A stretch of DNA of 64,000 nt from Actinomycetota bacterium (GCA_026393475.1 JAPLAA010000104.1:186001-250000), one strand, 5' to 3'. Counted from the first letter of the stretch, positions 12,964 to 22,090 are shown. Notes: generated by a model from the sequence alone, not told the origin. Translations and numbers: made by a program.

Positions 12964-15900
12964 CGGGCGTGACTGTAGGCGCGTGCGCCGACAGCGGCGA
13001 CCCCTGGTCCGTCGGCCGGCGCCCGAAGAGCACGGCCTCCGTGTCGGCGATCGGCAACGGGTGCCCGAGCAGGAACCCCTGGCCCCGCGAGCACCCGTGC
13101 GCTTTGACGAACGCCAACTGAGCCTCGGTCTCGATGCCTTCGGCGACGACGTGCACGCCGAGCACCCGACCGAAGTTCACCATCGCATCGATCGCCGTGG
13201 CGTCGAAACCGTCGAGGCCGGCGCCGCTGACGAAGCTGCGGTCCACCTTGATCACGTCGACCGACAGCTGACGCAGATAGGCCATCGACGAGAAGCCGGT
13301 CCCGAAGTCGTCGACCGCGACCGTGATCCCCATCGCGCGCACGGTCTCGAGCACCTCGCGTGCAGGCTCGAGGTCGGCGAGCAGTTGGGTCTCGGTGAGC
13401 TCGAGTTCGAGCAGCCGAGGATCGGCCCCCGTCACGCTGAGCACCTCGACCAGGTCGCCGATGAGATCACCGTCGATGAGATGCCGTCCCGACAGGTTGA
13501 CCGCCAGGCGCAGGGAGCAGGCCGGGTCGTCGCGCTTCCACGCGGCGATGCGATCGCAGGCGGCATAGAGCATCGACCGGGTGAGGTCGATGATGAGCGA
13601 CGAGCTCTCGGCCACCGCGACGAACTCCGCAGGGCTCACGAACCCGACGCCGGGCCGGTTCCATCGGGCGAGCGCCTCGGCGCCGACCGGACGCCCGTCG
13701 ACGAGATCGAAGATCGGCTGGAGGTACATCTCCACGGCGCCGGCGCCGATGGCGTCGCGCATCGCCATCTCCATCTGTGCCCGCTGCTCCACCCGGGTCT
13801 GGAACTCCTGGTCGAACACCTCCACGCGGGCCCGTCCGAGATCCTTCGCCTGGTACACGGCGGCGTCGGCGCGATGGATCACGTCGAGTGGCGCATCGCC
13901 CGGCAGCATGGTCGCGACGCCGACGCTCGCGGAGAGCCCGAACAGCGCGTCGTCGAACCGGTAGGGCTGCTCCACCCGTTCAATCAGCCGCCGACCGAGC
14001 TGCATGACGGCGTGCTCGTCCGGCAGATCGGTGGCGACGACGACGAACTCGTCGCCGCCCAGCCGCGCCACCATCGATCCGGTGCGCAGCTCGCTCTGGA
14101 GCCGGTGGGCGATGTCGACCAGCACCTGATCGCCGGTCGCGTGACCGCGCGTGTCGTTCACGCTCTTGAAGCCGTCGACGTCGATGAACAGCACGGCTGC
14201 CGACTCGCCCGACTCCGACAGCTGTGCGAGCCGCTCGAGCACCGCGAACCGGTTCGGCAGGCCGGTCAACGCGTCGGATCTCGCCTGGTGTGCGAGCCGT
14301 CGCTCGAACTCGCGCCGCTCGGTGATGTCCTCGGCGAGCACCGTGACGAGCCGGCCGCCACTGGTCTGCACCTCGGTGTGGTCGACGTCGAGCCACACGT
14401 GCGACCCGTCGGCCCGGGCCACCTCGCACTCGCCGCGCACGGTGCGCAGCCACGTGCCTAGTTCGTTGCCGAGCTGCGCCGCTGCGGGCAGCGCCAGCAC
14501 ACGCTCGGCCGTCGCGTTGGCCGAGGCGATCCGGCCCTGGTCGTCGACCGTCCAGATCGCCACCGTCGCGCAGGAGACGATCGCCGACGATCGCTCCTCG
14601 CTCGCCTGCAGCTCGGCGGTCATCCGGGCGAGGCGCTCCACCGAGCTGCTGATCGACGCACCGAGCTGACCCGGCGACGGCTCCGCGAGGCATGCGTCGT
14701 CGAGACGTCCGGCGGCCAGCGCCTGCGCCTGTCGGTCGACCTGCTGCAGGGTCTCGTGCATGGCGTTCATCGTGCGGGTGAGCGATCGCAGCACGCTGGG
14801 GCCGCGCACGGGGAGTGGGTCGAGGGCGAGTTCACCGCTGCCGATCGCGGCCGCCCGACGGCCGAGACGCAGCAACGGTCGGAGCATCGATCGCGCCGTC
14901 ATCAGCACGAGCGCGACGACCACGATCACCATCGCCCACAGCGCGATCATCGTCTGCTCGAGCGAGCTGCGAGCGGCGGCAGCGCGTGCCTCGACCGTCG
15001 ACGTGACGTCGTTGTAGTACGTGACGGCCCACGATCCGAGGTAGCCGAGATAGTCCACCTCGTCGAGGACGAGGGCAGACGCGGCGCGCGCCCGAGCCGG
15101 ATCGAAGGCCACCACCCCGTCGGTGCCGTCGACGCGCGACGTCCTGAACGACGTGCTGCTGATGAACGGCAGCGCATCCGGCGCGGCCCGCGTGACGAGC
15201 CCGAGCGTGGTGCTGGTCTCCTCGGGCAGGAGTCCCGCGAACTGGGCGACCGCCTGGTCGTGGGCAGCGTTCGCCTTCGCCACCGCCAGCTCGTGCGGCC
15301 CGGGCACGATGACCGAGGAGAGCAACGCCTGCGCGCTGTCCCCGGCGGTCTGCAGCACCCAGGTGAGCGACGTCGATTCGGCGCGGAACCGTTTGAGGTC
15401 CGTCGCGACGGCGCTGGAGTCGTACACCGAGCGAGCCGACCGCAGCGCGCGGGCGAGCACCGACTCCAGGTCGATGACGAGGTGGCCCACCACGGCCGGG
15501 TCGCCGACGCGGTTCTCCGTGGCGGCACGAACGAGGGTGAGATCCGCCTCGATCCGGGCGAGTTCGGTCCCGAGCGAGCGACCGTCGTCGAGGGCCACGT
15601 CGCCGTCGGCGACCGCGAGCTCGTGGAGCACGAGGTCGAGCTCGGCCATGTTCTCGAGGTACACCCGCTCGTAGTCGATCCCCGTCAACTCGGTGGCGAG
15701 CGATCGATCGACGCCCATGCCGTCGATCGTGGCGAGCCCGATGTGCGCGAGGTACTCGATGAACACCGGGGCCGACGTCGCCGCCACGCGGTGCTCGAAC
15801 CCGACGAGGTCGCGGAGCTCGTCGGCGGCCGCGACGGTGCGCTGTTCCCGCCTCATGTCGCGCCATCCGAGATGCACGGTGGCGGCCATGGGCACGAGCG

Positions 15901-15982
15901 CCACGAGCAACAGGCGCGCGACGACGGAACCGCCCCTCGCCCGCCGTCGCCATGCCATGACCCTTGTCATCGGCACCCCCAT
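12941..15982 (-). CDS. Membrane PAS-GGDEF-EAL cyclic-di-GMP protein
   Basis: A 1,013-residue inner-membrane signalling protein. A transmembrane helix near 20-38, a helical extracytoplasmic sensor region to about 340, a second helix ALWAMVIVVVALVLM, a HAMP-like segment to about 440, a PAS domain about 465-585, GGDEF about 590-755 and EAL about 760-1000. The diguanylate cyclase motif GGDEF is intact (near 639), and EAL (AEALARW, near 767) and EGIETEAQLAFV are intact, so both synthesis and hydrolysis of c-di-GMP are possible. Alternative start ATG at 15970 has a better purine-rich site. Its 3' end overlaps the coiled-coil membrane protein gene. It is divergent from the aldolase-like gene. Confidence 0.88.
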   Translation of the reverse strand: MGVPMTRVMAWRRRARGGSVVARLLLVALVPMAATVHLGWRDMRREQRTVAAADELRDLVGFEHRVAATSAPVFIEYLAHIGLATIDGMGVDRSLATELTGIDYERVYLENMAELDLVLHELAVADGDVALDDGRSLGTELARIEADLTLVRAATENRVGDPAVVGHLVIDLESVLARALRSARSVYDSSAVATDLKRFRAESTSLTWVLQTAGDSAQALLSSVIVPGPHELAVAKANAAHDQAVAQFAGLLPEETSTTLGLVTRAAPDALPFISSTSFRTSRVDGTDGVVAFDPARARAASALVLDEVDYLGYLGSWAVTYYNDVTSTVEARAAAARSSLEQTMIALWAMVIVVVALVLMTARSMLRPLLRLGRRAAAIGSGELALDPLPVRGPSVLRSLTRTMNAMHETLQQVDRQAQALAAGRLDDACLAEPSPGQLGASISSSVERLARMTAELQASEERSSAIVSCATVAIWTVDDQGRIASANATAERVLALPAAAQLGNELGTWLRTVRGECEVARADGSHVWLDVDHTEVQTSGGRLVTVLAEDITERREFERRLAHQARSDALTGLPNRFAVLERLAQLSESGESAAVLFIDVDGFKSVNDTRGHATGDQVLVDIAHRLQSELRTGSMVARLGGDEFVVVATDLPDEHAVMQLGRRLIERVEQPYRFDDALFGLSASVGVATMLPGDAPLDVIHRADAAVYQAKDLGRARVEVFDQEFQTRVEQRAQMEMAMRDAIGAGAVEMYLQPIFDLVDGRPVGAEALARWNRPGVGFVSPAEFVAVAESSSLIIDLTRSMLYAACDRIAAWKRDDPACSLRLAVNLSGRHLIDGDLIGDLVEVLSVTGADPRLLELELTETQLLADLEPAREVLETVRAMGITVAVDDFGTGFSSMAYLRQLSVDVIKVDRSFVSGAGLDGFDATAIDAMVNFGRVLGVHVVAEGIETEAQLAFVKAHGCSRGQGFLLGHPLPIADTEAVLFGRRPTDQGSPLSAHAPTVTPDDARLVR

Positions 15983-15993
15983 TCACGGGGTTG

Positions 15994-16010
15994 AGCACTG
16001 CTTGAGTGCT
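15994..16010. promoter_or_regulatory. Dyad AGCACT-N5-AGTGCT between divergent genes
   Basis: Inverted repeat AGCACT (15994-15999), gcttg, AGTGCT (16005-16010), overlaid by a direct repeat of TTGAG 11 bp apart, in the 65-nt gap between the GGDEF-EAL and aldolase-like genes. It lies 24 bp upstream of the -10 box of the plus-strand gene, an operator-like position. Confidence 0.4.
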
Positions 16011-16034
16011 GAAGCGAGGTCCGGTGCCGCTGGC

Positions 16035-16040
16035 TAACGT
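16035..16040 (+). promoter_or_regulatory. -10 box TAACGT, leaderless promoter of aldolase-like gene
   Basis: TAACGT is followed by 7 nt and ATG 16048. This supports starting at MPSTDG rather than at the GTG 42 nt upstream. Confidence 0.5.
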
Positions 16041-16047
16041 CGCCGTG

Positions 16048-17100
16048 ATGCCCAGCACCGACGGATCAGCTCGTCCCCGCCATCTCGGCGACCTGCCGAC
16101 CCCGGCGCTGGTGATCGACGTCGACGTGCTCGACGCCAACCTCCGCACGATGGCCGCGGTCCACCCGGGCGCGGCGCTCCGTCCGCACGTCAAGGCGCAC
16201 AAGTGCACCTCGCTCGCCCGGCAGCAGGCCGCTCACGGGCACACGTCGTTCACCTGTGCGACGCCCCGTGAGGTGATCGGCATGGCGCGGGCAGGTCTGG
16301 GCGCCGATCTGCTGCTCGCCAACGAGGTCGTCGACCCGCGCCGACTCGCCGCGATGGCGACTGCTGCACGCGAGACGGGAGCCGTCATCACGGTGGCGGT
16401 CGACTCGGCCGAGACGATCGCCGCCGCAGCCGACGCAGGCCTCTCGTCGGTGCTCCTCGACGTCGACGTCGGTCTGCCCCGTTGCGGCTGTGCAGTCGAC
16501 GACGCCGGCCGGTTGGCCGACCTCGCCCGCGCCCGAGGGCTCGAGGTCCGCGGCGTCATGGGATACGAGGGCCACCTCATGGTTCCCGCCGACGGCGACG
16601 ATCCCGACGGCCACCGGCGCCGGGTCGACGAGGCGATCGACCGGCTGCTGGTCGCCCATGCCGCCGTCGGGGGCGACGTGGTGAGCTCCGGCGGCACGGG
16701 CACCCACCACCTGCACCGTCTGCGGCCCGGCGTCACCGAGGTGCAGGCGGGCAGCTACGCGTTGATGGACAGCCACTACGGCACACACGGCCACCCCTTC
16801 GGGCAGGCGTGCCACGTCATCGGCACCGTGATCTCAGTGGGCCGCCGCCATGCGGTGGCCGACGTCGGACTGAAGGCGATGGGGATGGACCACGGCAACC
16901 CCACCACGTCGGCCGGCGCGGTCTGGTTCCTGAGCGATGAACACCTCACGTTCGCGCCTGCGTCGACGGCCGCGGTCGGCGACCGGATCGGTGTCGTGCC
17001 GGCCCACATCGACCCGACCATGGCGATGCACGAGGACGCGTGGCTCGTCCGCGGTGACGAGGTGATCGATCGTTGGCCGATCGACCTGCGCGGCTGGTGA
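16048..17100 (+). CDS. D-threonine aldolase / D-serine dehydratase family PLP enzyme
   Basis: A 350-residue fold-type III (alanine racemase-like) PLP enzyme. The PLP lysine is in LRPHVKAHKC near residues 43-52, matching the RPHVKTHK motif of the DSD1/D-threonine aldolase family. GYEGHL, a TGTHH phosphate region and QAGSYALMDSHYG follow; the C-terminal half is the beta-domain with H/D residues that could bind the divalent metal these enzymes need. Reaction expected: cleavage or dehydration of a D-hydroxy-amino acid; the exact substrate is not deducible. The GTGA overlap with the next gene suggests an operon. Leaderless start supported by the -10 box. Confidence 0.8.
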   Translation: MPSTDGSARPRHLGDLPTPALVIDVDVLDANLRTMAAVHPGAALRPHVKAHKCTSLARQQAAHGHTSFTCATPREVIGMARAGLGADLLLANEVVDPRRLAAMATAARETGAVITVAVDSAETIAAAADAGLSSVLLDVDVGLPRCGCAVDDAGRLADLARARGLEVRGVMGYEGHLMVPADGDDPDGHRRRVDEAIDRLLVAHAAVGGDVVSSGGTGTHHLHRLRPGVTEVQAGSYALMDSHYGTHGHPFGQACHVIGTVISVGRRHAVADVGLKAMGMDHGNPTTSAGAVWFLSDEHLTFAPASTAAVGDRIGVVPAHIDPTMAMHEDAWLVRGDEVIDRWPIDLRGW

Positions 17101-18083
17101 CCGCGCTGCGGCGGGCGCTCGTCCGCATCCGCGAATCGCTGCCGCTCCTCGGCTGGATCGCCACGGCATCGATCGGGTTCGTCGCGATCAGCCAGGCCTT
17201 CGGGTTCACCTGGATCCCGGCACTCTGGGTGCTCCAGGCGCTCACGCCACTGGTGCTCGGCGCCGCGGCGCCGCTGGCGGTCATCGGCGTCCTCACGCGC
17301 CGGCGGACGATGGCGGCCGTGAACCTCGGCGTGCTGATCGCGCTCGTGTGGCTCGTGTTCCCCGTCGTGTTCCACGCCGACCCCGGCGCGCGGGCACCGG
17401 ACGCCCGGCCCCTCTCGGTCGTGTCGGGCAACGTGTACTACCGCACCGACCGGCCGGACGAGATCGCTGCGGCGCTGCTCGCCCTCGACGCCGACGTGAT
17501 CGCGATGACGGAGTTCTCGGCACCGGTCGAGGACGCCTTCGCGCGGCTCGACGCCGACGGGCGCTATCCCTTCGTCGCGGCACGGGCCCCGGGTGATCGC
17601 AACGGGGTGGCGGTCTACAGCCGCTACCCGATCATCGACCGCACGATCGGGCCGATCGGCCAGGGCCTCGCCGTCGACGTCGTGCTCGACGTGGACGGCG
17701 TGGCGACCCGTGTGGTCGTGGTGCACCCGTTGCCTGGCACGGACGGGCCGTCGCTCGAGGCATGGAGCGGCGATCTGGCGGCGATCGGCACGATCGCCGG
17801 CCCCGATGCCGACGGTGCACGCACGTTGATCGTCGGCGACTTCAACGCCACCCGCTGGCACCCGGCGTTCCGCGATCTGCTCCGCCGGGGCTGGCGCGAT
17901 GCGCACGAGGTGCTCGGCGACGGCTGGTCGAGGTCATGGCCGACCGGTGGGCCGATCCCCCCGCTGGTCCGCATCGACCACGCGCTCGTGGGCGACGCCG
18001 TGGCGGTGACCGACGTGAGCGACGTGGCGCTGCCCGGCAGCGATCACCGGGGCTTCGTGGTGACGGTCGCGATCGACCCGTGA
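17097..18083 (+). CDS. Membrane-anchored endonuclease/exonuclease/phosphatase (EEP) family protein
   Basis: A 328-residue protein. Three hydrophobic segments lie in residues 15-110, followed by an extracytoplasmic EEP domain: VVSGNVYY near 112, MTEFSAP near 144, LIVGDFNAT near 252 and the catalytic GSDHRGF near 316. EEP enzymes hydrolyse phosphodiester bonds of nucleic acids, phospholipids or inositides; membrane-anchored actinobacterial forms have not been assigned a substrate. The start GTG at 17097 sits in a GTGA overlap with the stop of the aldolase-like gene, better than the TTG at 17073. Confidence 0.78.
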   Translation: MTALRRALVRIRESLPLLGWIATASIGFVAISQAFGFTWIPALWVLQALTPLVLGAAAPLAVIGVLTRRRTMAAVNLGVLIALVWLVFPVVFHADPGARAPDARPLSVVSGNVYYRTDRPDEIAAALLALDADVIAMTEFSAPVEDAFARLDADGRYPFVAARAPGDRNGVAVYSRYPIIDRTIGPIGQGLAVDVVLDVDGVATRVVVVHPLPGTDGPSLEAWSGDLAAIGTIAGPDADGARTLIVGDFNATRWHPAFRDLLRRGWRDAHEVLGDGWSRSWPTGGPIPPLVRIDHALVGDAVAVTDVSDVALPGSDHRGFVVTVAIDP

Positions 18084-18108
18084 TCGACGGGCCTCGGGTC
18101 CTCGGCGG

Positions 18109-18759
18109 TCAGTGGCCGCCGATGGGCCAGACATGGCCGACGACACGACCCTGCACGTCGTCGACGGGCACGGAGCCGAACGAACGCGAGTCGAGCGAGG
18201 TGTCGCGGTTGTCGCCGAGGAGGAACACCTCTCCCTCGGGAACGATGACGGGACCGTGGAAGTAGCCGTCCATGTTGTCGTTGTCGATGTTGGCGTCGAA
18301 CACGACCTGTCCGTTGCGCAGCAGACGACCGTCGTCGATGCCGATGCTGTCGCCGCCGACGGCCACCACGCGCTTCACGATGGTCTGGCCGGTGCGGGGA
18401 TCCTCGGTGACGACGACCTCGTCGATGCGGGGATCCCGGAATCGATAGGTGATCTTGTCGACCATGACCACGTCAGCGGCCTGGTAGCTCGGCGACATGC
18501 TGTCGCTGCGGACCCGGACCGCCTCGACGAGGAACGTCTGGACGAGCAGCAGCACCACGATCACCCCGACGAACCATCCGACACGCCGCATCGTGCGGCC
18601 GTCGTCGGCATCTTCGAGCTCGTCGTCATCGTCGCGGTCGGCCGCATCGACACCCGGTCGGTCGCTCGAGGCGGCACGATGCCGGAAGACCACCGGCAGC
18701 TCCGAGGGGAGCAGGTCGGTGTCGCCGTCGCGTTGTTCGGGGCCGAGGTCGAGGCTCAC
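18109..18759 (-). CDS. lepB: Signal peptidase I
   Basis: A 216-residue type I signal peptidase. An acidic N-terminal cytoplasmic stretch (DRDDDDELEDADD) precedes one transmembrane helix (VGWFVGVIVVLLLVQTFLV). The catalytic serine is in RSDSMSPSY and the general-base lysine in QTIVKRVVAVGGD; GDNRDTSLDSRSFG is the conserved box E. It cleaves Sec/Tat signal peptides at the outer membrane face. GTG start at 18759 overlaps the preceding TGA (GTGA), showing coupling to the membrane protein and multicopper oxidase upstream. Upstream residues in the longer open frame are antisense noise. Confidence 0.9.
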   Translation of the reverse strand: MSLDLGPEQRDGDTDLLPSELPVVFRHRAASSDRPGVDAADRDDDDELEDADDGRTMRRVGWFVGVIVVLLLVQTFLVEAVRVRSDSMSPSYQAADVVMVDKITYRFRDPRIDEVVVTEDPRTGQTIVKRVVAVGGDSIGIDDGRLLRNGQVVFDANIDNDNMDGYFHGPVIVPEGEVFLLGDNRDTSLDSRSFGSVPVDDVQGRVVGHVWPIGGH

Positions 18760-19286
18760 GTGAGCGCTCCGAGTATCGCGAGCCCCCAGATCGACAGGCC
18801 GCACCACATCAGCCCGTTCGCCGTCCGACGGCGTGCTCGCCGGGGCAGCTGACCGAGGAGTACGACGACGAGCGCCACTTCGGCCACGAGCGTGAGCATG
18901 TCGACCGGGCCGACCTGCTTGTCGCCGTCGGGGAGCAACGGCATGCCGGGGAGCAGCTTCGCGCCGTGCACCGGCACGCCGGGGCTGAACGGGATGCCGA
19001 TCGTGCGGCTGACGAGGTACAGCAGCACCACGCCGACCGTGCCCCAGATGCCGACCTGGATCAAGCGGGGCGAGGGCTCCGAGCGCAACAGAGAGAGAGC
19101 GAACGCCGCCTGCAGCAGGCCGATCACCACGAAGGTGATCCCCGATGCCGGCCACCACTGGAAGTGGTAGGGCGCCTCGACGAGGTGGGCGATCGCGGCC
19201 AGCGCTGCGAGGGCGATGGCGACGTCCATCGAGGTCGAACGCACGGCCCGCCCGGCGTGCGTCGGCCGTTCGACGACGGCGGTCAT
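18756..19286 (-). CDS. Four-TM integral membrane protein
   Basis: A 176-residue membrane protein with hydrophobic segments near residues 22-38, 47-67, 77-95 and 126-143 and a fifth near the C-terminus (LIWGLSIWGLAILG-like). No catalytic motif is recognised. It sits between a multicopper oxidase and a signal peptidase with four-base overlaps at both ends, so all three are made together. A role as membrane partner of the oxidase, for example in copper handling, is a guess from position only. Confidence 0.65.
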   Translation of the reverse strand: MTAVVERPTHAGRAVRSTSMDVAIALAALAAIAHLVEAPYHFQWWPASGITFVVIGLLQAAFALSLLRSEPSPRLIQVGIWGTVGVVLLYLVSRTIGIPFSPGVPVHGAKLLPGMPLLPDGDKQVGPVDMLTLVAEVALVVVLLGQLPRRARRRTANGLMWCGLSIWGLAILGALT

Positions 19287-20866
19287 GGCACCAGCGGGCC
19301 CATCTGTGCGATCGGCTTCGCCAATGTGCCCATCGGGTCGTCACCCGCCTGCGCGGGGTCGACCACGTTGAACTGGCCCATCATGTCGTGGTCCTCGTGG
19401 ACCAGGTTGTGGCAGTGCATCATGTACCGGCCGCGGCCCTCGAACTTCATGATGACGCGGACGATCTCGCCCTCACCGACGTAGACGACGTCCTTCGGCC
19501 CTCGTTCCCACGGCTGGGGCGGGGCCCCGTTGCGGTCGAGGATCTGGAAGTCGACGAGGTGGATGTGGACCGGGTGGAACCAGCCGCCCGACGGGTTCTC
19601 GAGCGACCAGATCTCCACCGAGTCCTTCAACGGGTCGGCGAGGGTGAACTGGTAGTTGCTCGACACGACGTCGGCCCAGGTGGTGCCGTTGATGGTCCAC
19701 GCGCCACCAATGCGGCGGAAGCGGAACGCTCGGGTGGCCACCGCCTGCGACTCCTGGAGCGCCATGACCGGGCTGCTCGGGTTGAGCACCGGCGGCAGGT
19801 TGTTGTCGAGGGTGGTGAACGACTCGCCCGTCACCTCGAACTGCATGATGCGATCCATGTTGGGGTAGTCGCGGTTGTTCTGCGGGCTCGTGTTGAGCAG
19901 CTGCAGCTTGGTGCCGACGGTGTAGTTGGAGAAGTCGATGACCACCTCGTACCGCTCCGCGCCGGCATGGCGGATGTGGGTGACCTCGAGCGGCTCGGAG
20001 GTGAGCCCGCCGTCGGTGGCGATCACGTGGAACGGCGCGTTGTTCGACAGCCGGTAGTCGAGCGACCGGGAGATGCAGTTGTTGAGCACGCGGAAGCGGT
20101 ACTTGCGCCGCTTCACCTGCATGTTCGGCCACGGCCGACCGTTCACCAGGAACACGTCGCCCCACATGCCCGACGCGTCGTCGAGGGTGAACAGCAGGTT
20201 GCCGTCGCGCTCGAACATGGCGTCGCCGATGTGCAGCGGCACGTCGTACTCACCGGACGGGAGGTTGAGGGCCTGCTCGAGCGGGTCGCTCATGATGTAC
20301 ATCGCGACCAGGCCCTGGTAGGCGTTCTGTGCCGTGTGGTGCACGCCGTGATCGTGGTACCAGAGCGTTCGGGCGGGCTGGAAGTTCGGGTACCGGTAGT
20401 CCTTCGACTCGCCGGGACGGGTGATGTCGCTCGCGTACCCGTCGTACTGGGGCAGCGATGCCGACCCGTGGAGGTGGACCGAGGTCCACGGCTCGTAGGC
20501 CAGGCGGTCGTGCACCTTCGGGAGCATGTTCGTGTGGCGGACGATCGCCTCACGGCCCTGGTTGACCCGGATGACCGGACCGGGTACCTGGCCGTTGTAG
20601 GCGTAGGTGACCGTCTTGTAGCCGGGCAGGATCTCGAGCTGCGTCGCCCGCATGTCGATGCGGAAGTAGTCCTTGTTCGCCGTCGACATCACCGGGGTAG
20701 CGCTCTTCGGCCTGGCGAACGGCACGCTGTACGGGGTGGGCAGCTTGCTCGCCGGCATCCGCCTCGAGAAGGCGTCGATGCCCGAGACCATGCGCTGCAA
20801 GGGCAGCGCGGTGGCGGCGCCGGCGAATGCGCCGGCCTTCAGCAGATCGCGTCGGCTCAGCTTCAT
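19283..20866 (-). CDS. Multicopper oxidase, Tat-exported
   Basis: A 527-residue secreted oxidase. The Tat signal MKLSRRDLLKAGAFAGA starts at ATG 20866, which has a GGAGG ribosome site 8 nt upstream; a longer open frame reaches 20914. Copper ligand motifs: HLHGS near 133, WYHDHG near 172, HPVHIHLVDF near 444 and HCHNLVHEDHDMM near 500; together these give the T1 and T2/T3 sites, so the enzyme should be active in coupling substrate or metal oxidation to four-electron O2 reduction. CotA/bilirubin-oxidase or CueO-like relatives are possible; substrate unknown. First gene of a coupled operon with a membrane protein and signal peptidase. Confidence 0.88.
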   Translation of the reverse strand: MKLSRRDLLKAGAFAGAATALPLQRMVSGIDAFSRRMPASKLPTPYSVPFARPKSATPVMSTANKDYFRIDMRATQLEILPGYKTVTYAYNGQVPGPVIRVNQGREAIVRHTNMLPKVHDRLAYEPWTSVHLHGSASLPQYDGYASDITRPGESKDYRYPNFQPARTLWYHDHGVHHTAQNAYQGLVAMYIMSDPLEQALNLPSGEYDVPLHIGDAMFERDGNLLFTLDDASGMWGDVFLVNGRPWPNMQVKRRKYRFRVLNNCISRSLDYRLSNNAPFHVIATDGGLTSEPLEVTHIRHAGAERYEVVIDFSNYTVGTKLQLLNTSPQNNRDYPNMDRIMQFEVTGESFTTLDNNLPPVLNPSSPVMALQESQAVATRAFRFRRIGGAWTINGTTWADVVSSNYQFTLADPLKDSVEIWSLENPSGGWFHPVHIHLVDFQILDRNGAPPQPWERGPKDVVYVGEGEIVRVIMKFEGRGRYMMHCHNLVHEDHDMMGQFNVVDPAQAGDDPMGTLAKPIAQMGPLVP

Positions 20867-21219
20867 GCCTGCCTCCGCCGACGCGACCCGCCGATGGTTC
20901 CCGCCAAGGAACATGTATCCGTGCCGGGGATCTCAGGGATCCCGGTGTTGGTTGAAGAACTCTGACTCCGCCAGTCGTTGCCCGCTCGATTGTGAACGCC
21001 ACGTGCTGACAGGCCGCCCGACCCGTCGCTCATCTGTGCCCGCTTCCTCTCCTCATTGGCGAGGTTCACAGACGACCCGGGCGGGGGTCAAGCACCGTTC
21101 TCGCCGACCCCAGCGTGTCCGAAGGTTGCCCGAAGGTCGTCTTGACGATTCCTTGACAGGGTCACCGATCGCGGCGAGATCCGCGCGCAACGCCGAGAAA
21201 TCACCCCTGAACGGGTGGG
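20867..21219. other. 353-nt gene-free region upstream of multicopper oxidase
   Basis: No credible gene. It holds the multicopper oxidase leader: a bulged hairpin CCGGGGATC/GATCCCGG at 20924-20945, 60 nt before its start, and, farther up, paired 11-bp-spaced direct repeats GAAGGT (21121, 21132) and CTTGAC (21141, 21152). I could not assign a promoter confidently. Confidence 0.5.
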
Positions 21220-21990
21220 TCAGAGGTGGTACGTCTCGCTGTGTCCGTCGACGGCGATCGCCTGCCCGGAGATCATCGCCGCAGCGGGCGAGGCGAGGAA
21301 CAGGCACAGATCGGCGATCTCCGCAGCCGTCGCGAAGCGTTTGATCGACTGGCCTGCCACGTACTCGTCGGCGACCGTCTGCGGGGTGACGCCGCGCAAC
21401 GCGGCCTCGGCTGCGATCACCCCGGCGATGCGGTCGCCGCTCACCGAACCCGGACAGATGGCGTTGCAGCGCACGCCGTGCGGACCCAGCTCGACCGCCA
21501 ACGACTTGGTCAGCCCGATGACCGCCCACTTGGCCGCCGCGTACGGCGTGCGCATGCCGTAGCCCACCTGGCCGGCCGTCGACGACATGTTGACGATCGA
21601 CCCGGCCCCCTGCCGCTTCATCACCGGCGCGACCGCTCGCGCGGTGCGGTAGTGCGAGTCGAGCGTGACCGCCAGGCAGTCCCGCCACTCGTCGGGTGTC
21701 ACGTCCTCCACGAACGCCGTCGGACCCTTCGTGCCGGCGTTGTTCACCAGCACGTCCACGCCGCCGAGGGCGTCGACCGCTCCGGCGATCCAGCCGTCGA
21801 TCGCGTTCCCGTCCGACAGGTCGACACGTTCGGCCACGATGCCCGACAGATCGGCACGCACCGCGGCGAGTGCCGACTCGTCGACGTCGCACAGGTGCAC
21901 CCGTGCACCCTGCGCCATGAAGGCCGTGGCGATCGCACGGCCGATGCCGCCCGCTGCCGCCGTGATGATCACCCGTTGCCCGTGCTCCAT
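21220..21990 (-). CDS. SDR family oxidoreductase
   Basis: A 256-residue short-chain dehydrogenase/reductase. The cofactor loop is TAAAGGIGRAIA (residues 11-22), NNAG is present near 85, and the catalytic set is Ser in MSSTAG near 135 with YAAAK near 149. It likely oxidises or reduces an alcohol/ketone with NAD(P); the aspartate after strand 2 (CDVDESAL) favours NAD. Substrate unknown. ATG 21990 is preferred to GTG 21999 because TAGCGT lies exactly 7 nt before it. It diverges from thpR, and the gap carries 10-bp-phased repeats. Confidence 0.85.
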   Translation of the reverse strand: MEHGQRVIITAAAGGIGRAIATAFMAQGARVHLCDVDESALAAVRADLSGIVAERVDLSDGNAIDGWIAGAVDALGGVDVLVNNAGTKGPTAFVEDVTPDEWRDCLAVTLDSHYRTARAVAPVMKRQGAGSIVNMSSTAGQVGYGMRTPYAAAKWAVIGLTKSLAVELGPHGVRCNAICPGSVSGDRIAGVIAAEAALRGVTPQTVADEYVAGQSIKRFATAAEIADLCLFLASPAAAMISGQAIAVDGHSETYHL

Positions 21991-21997
21991 GCCGGTC

Positions 21998-22003
21998 ACG
22001 CTA
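21998..22003 (-). promoter_or_regulatory. -10 box TAGCGT, leaderless promoter of SDR gene
   Basis: On the minus strand TAGCGT is followed by 7 nt and the ATG at 21990, deciding this start. Confidence 0.45.
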
Positions 22004-22020
22004 GGCGAGGTGTCGAGCGA

Positions 22021-22090
22021 CGACGAGCGTGGGAAGGCGCCGACACGCGTCGACGGGCGTCCGTCAGCATCGACACGCGTCGACGCCGCA
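22021..22090. repeat. 10-bp phased repeat, consensus CGACACGCGT
   Basis: Reading in 10-bp steps from 22021, CGACGAGCGT (22021), CGACACGCGT (22041), CGACGGGCGT (22051) and CGACACGCGT (22071) recur; 22081 begins with CGACG too. The 15-mer CGACACGCGTCGACG is identical at 22041 and 22071. It sits in the 150-nt gap between divergent SDR and thpR genes, so binding sites on one DNA face are possible. Confidence 0.55.
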
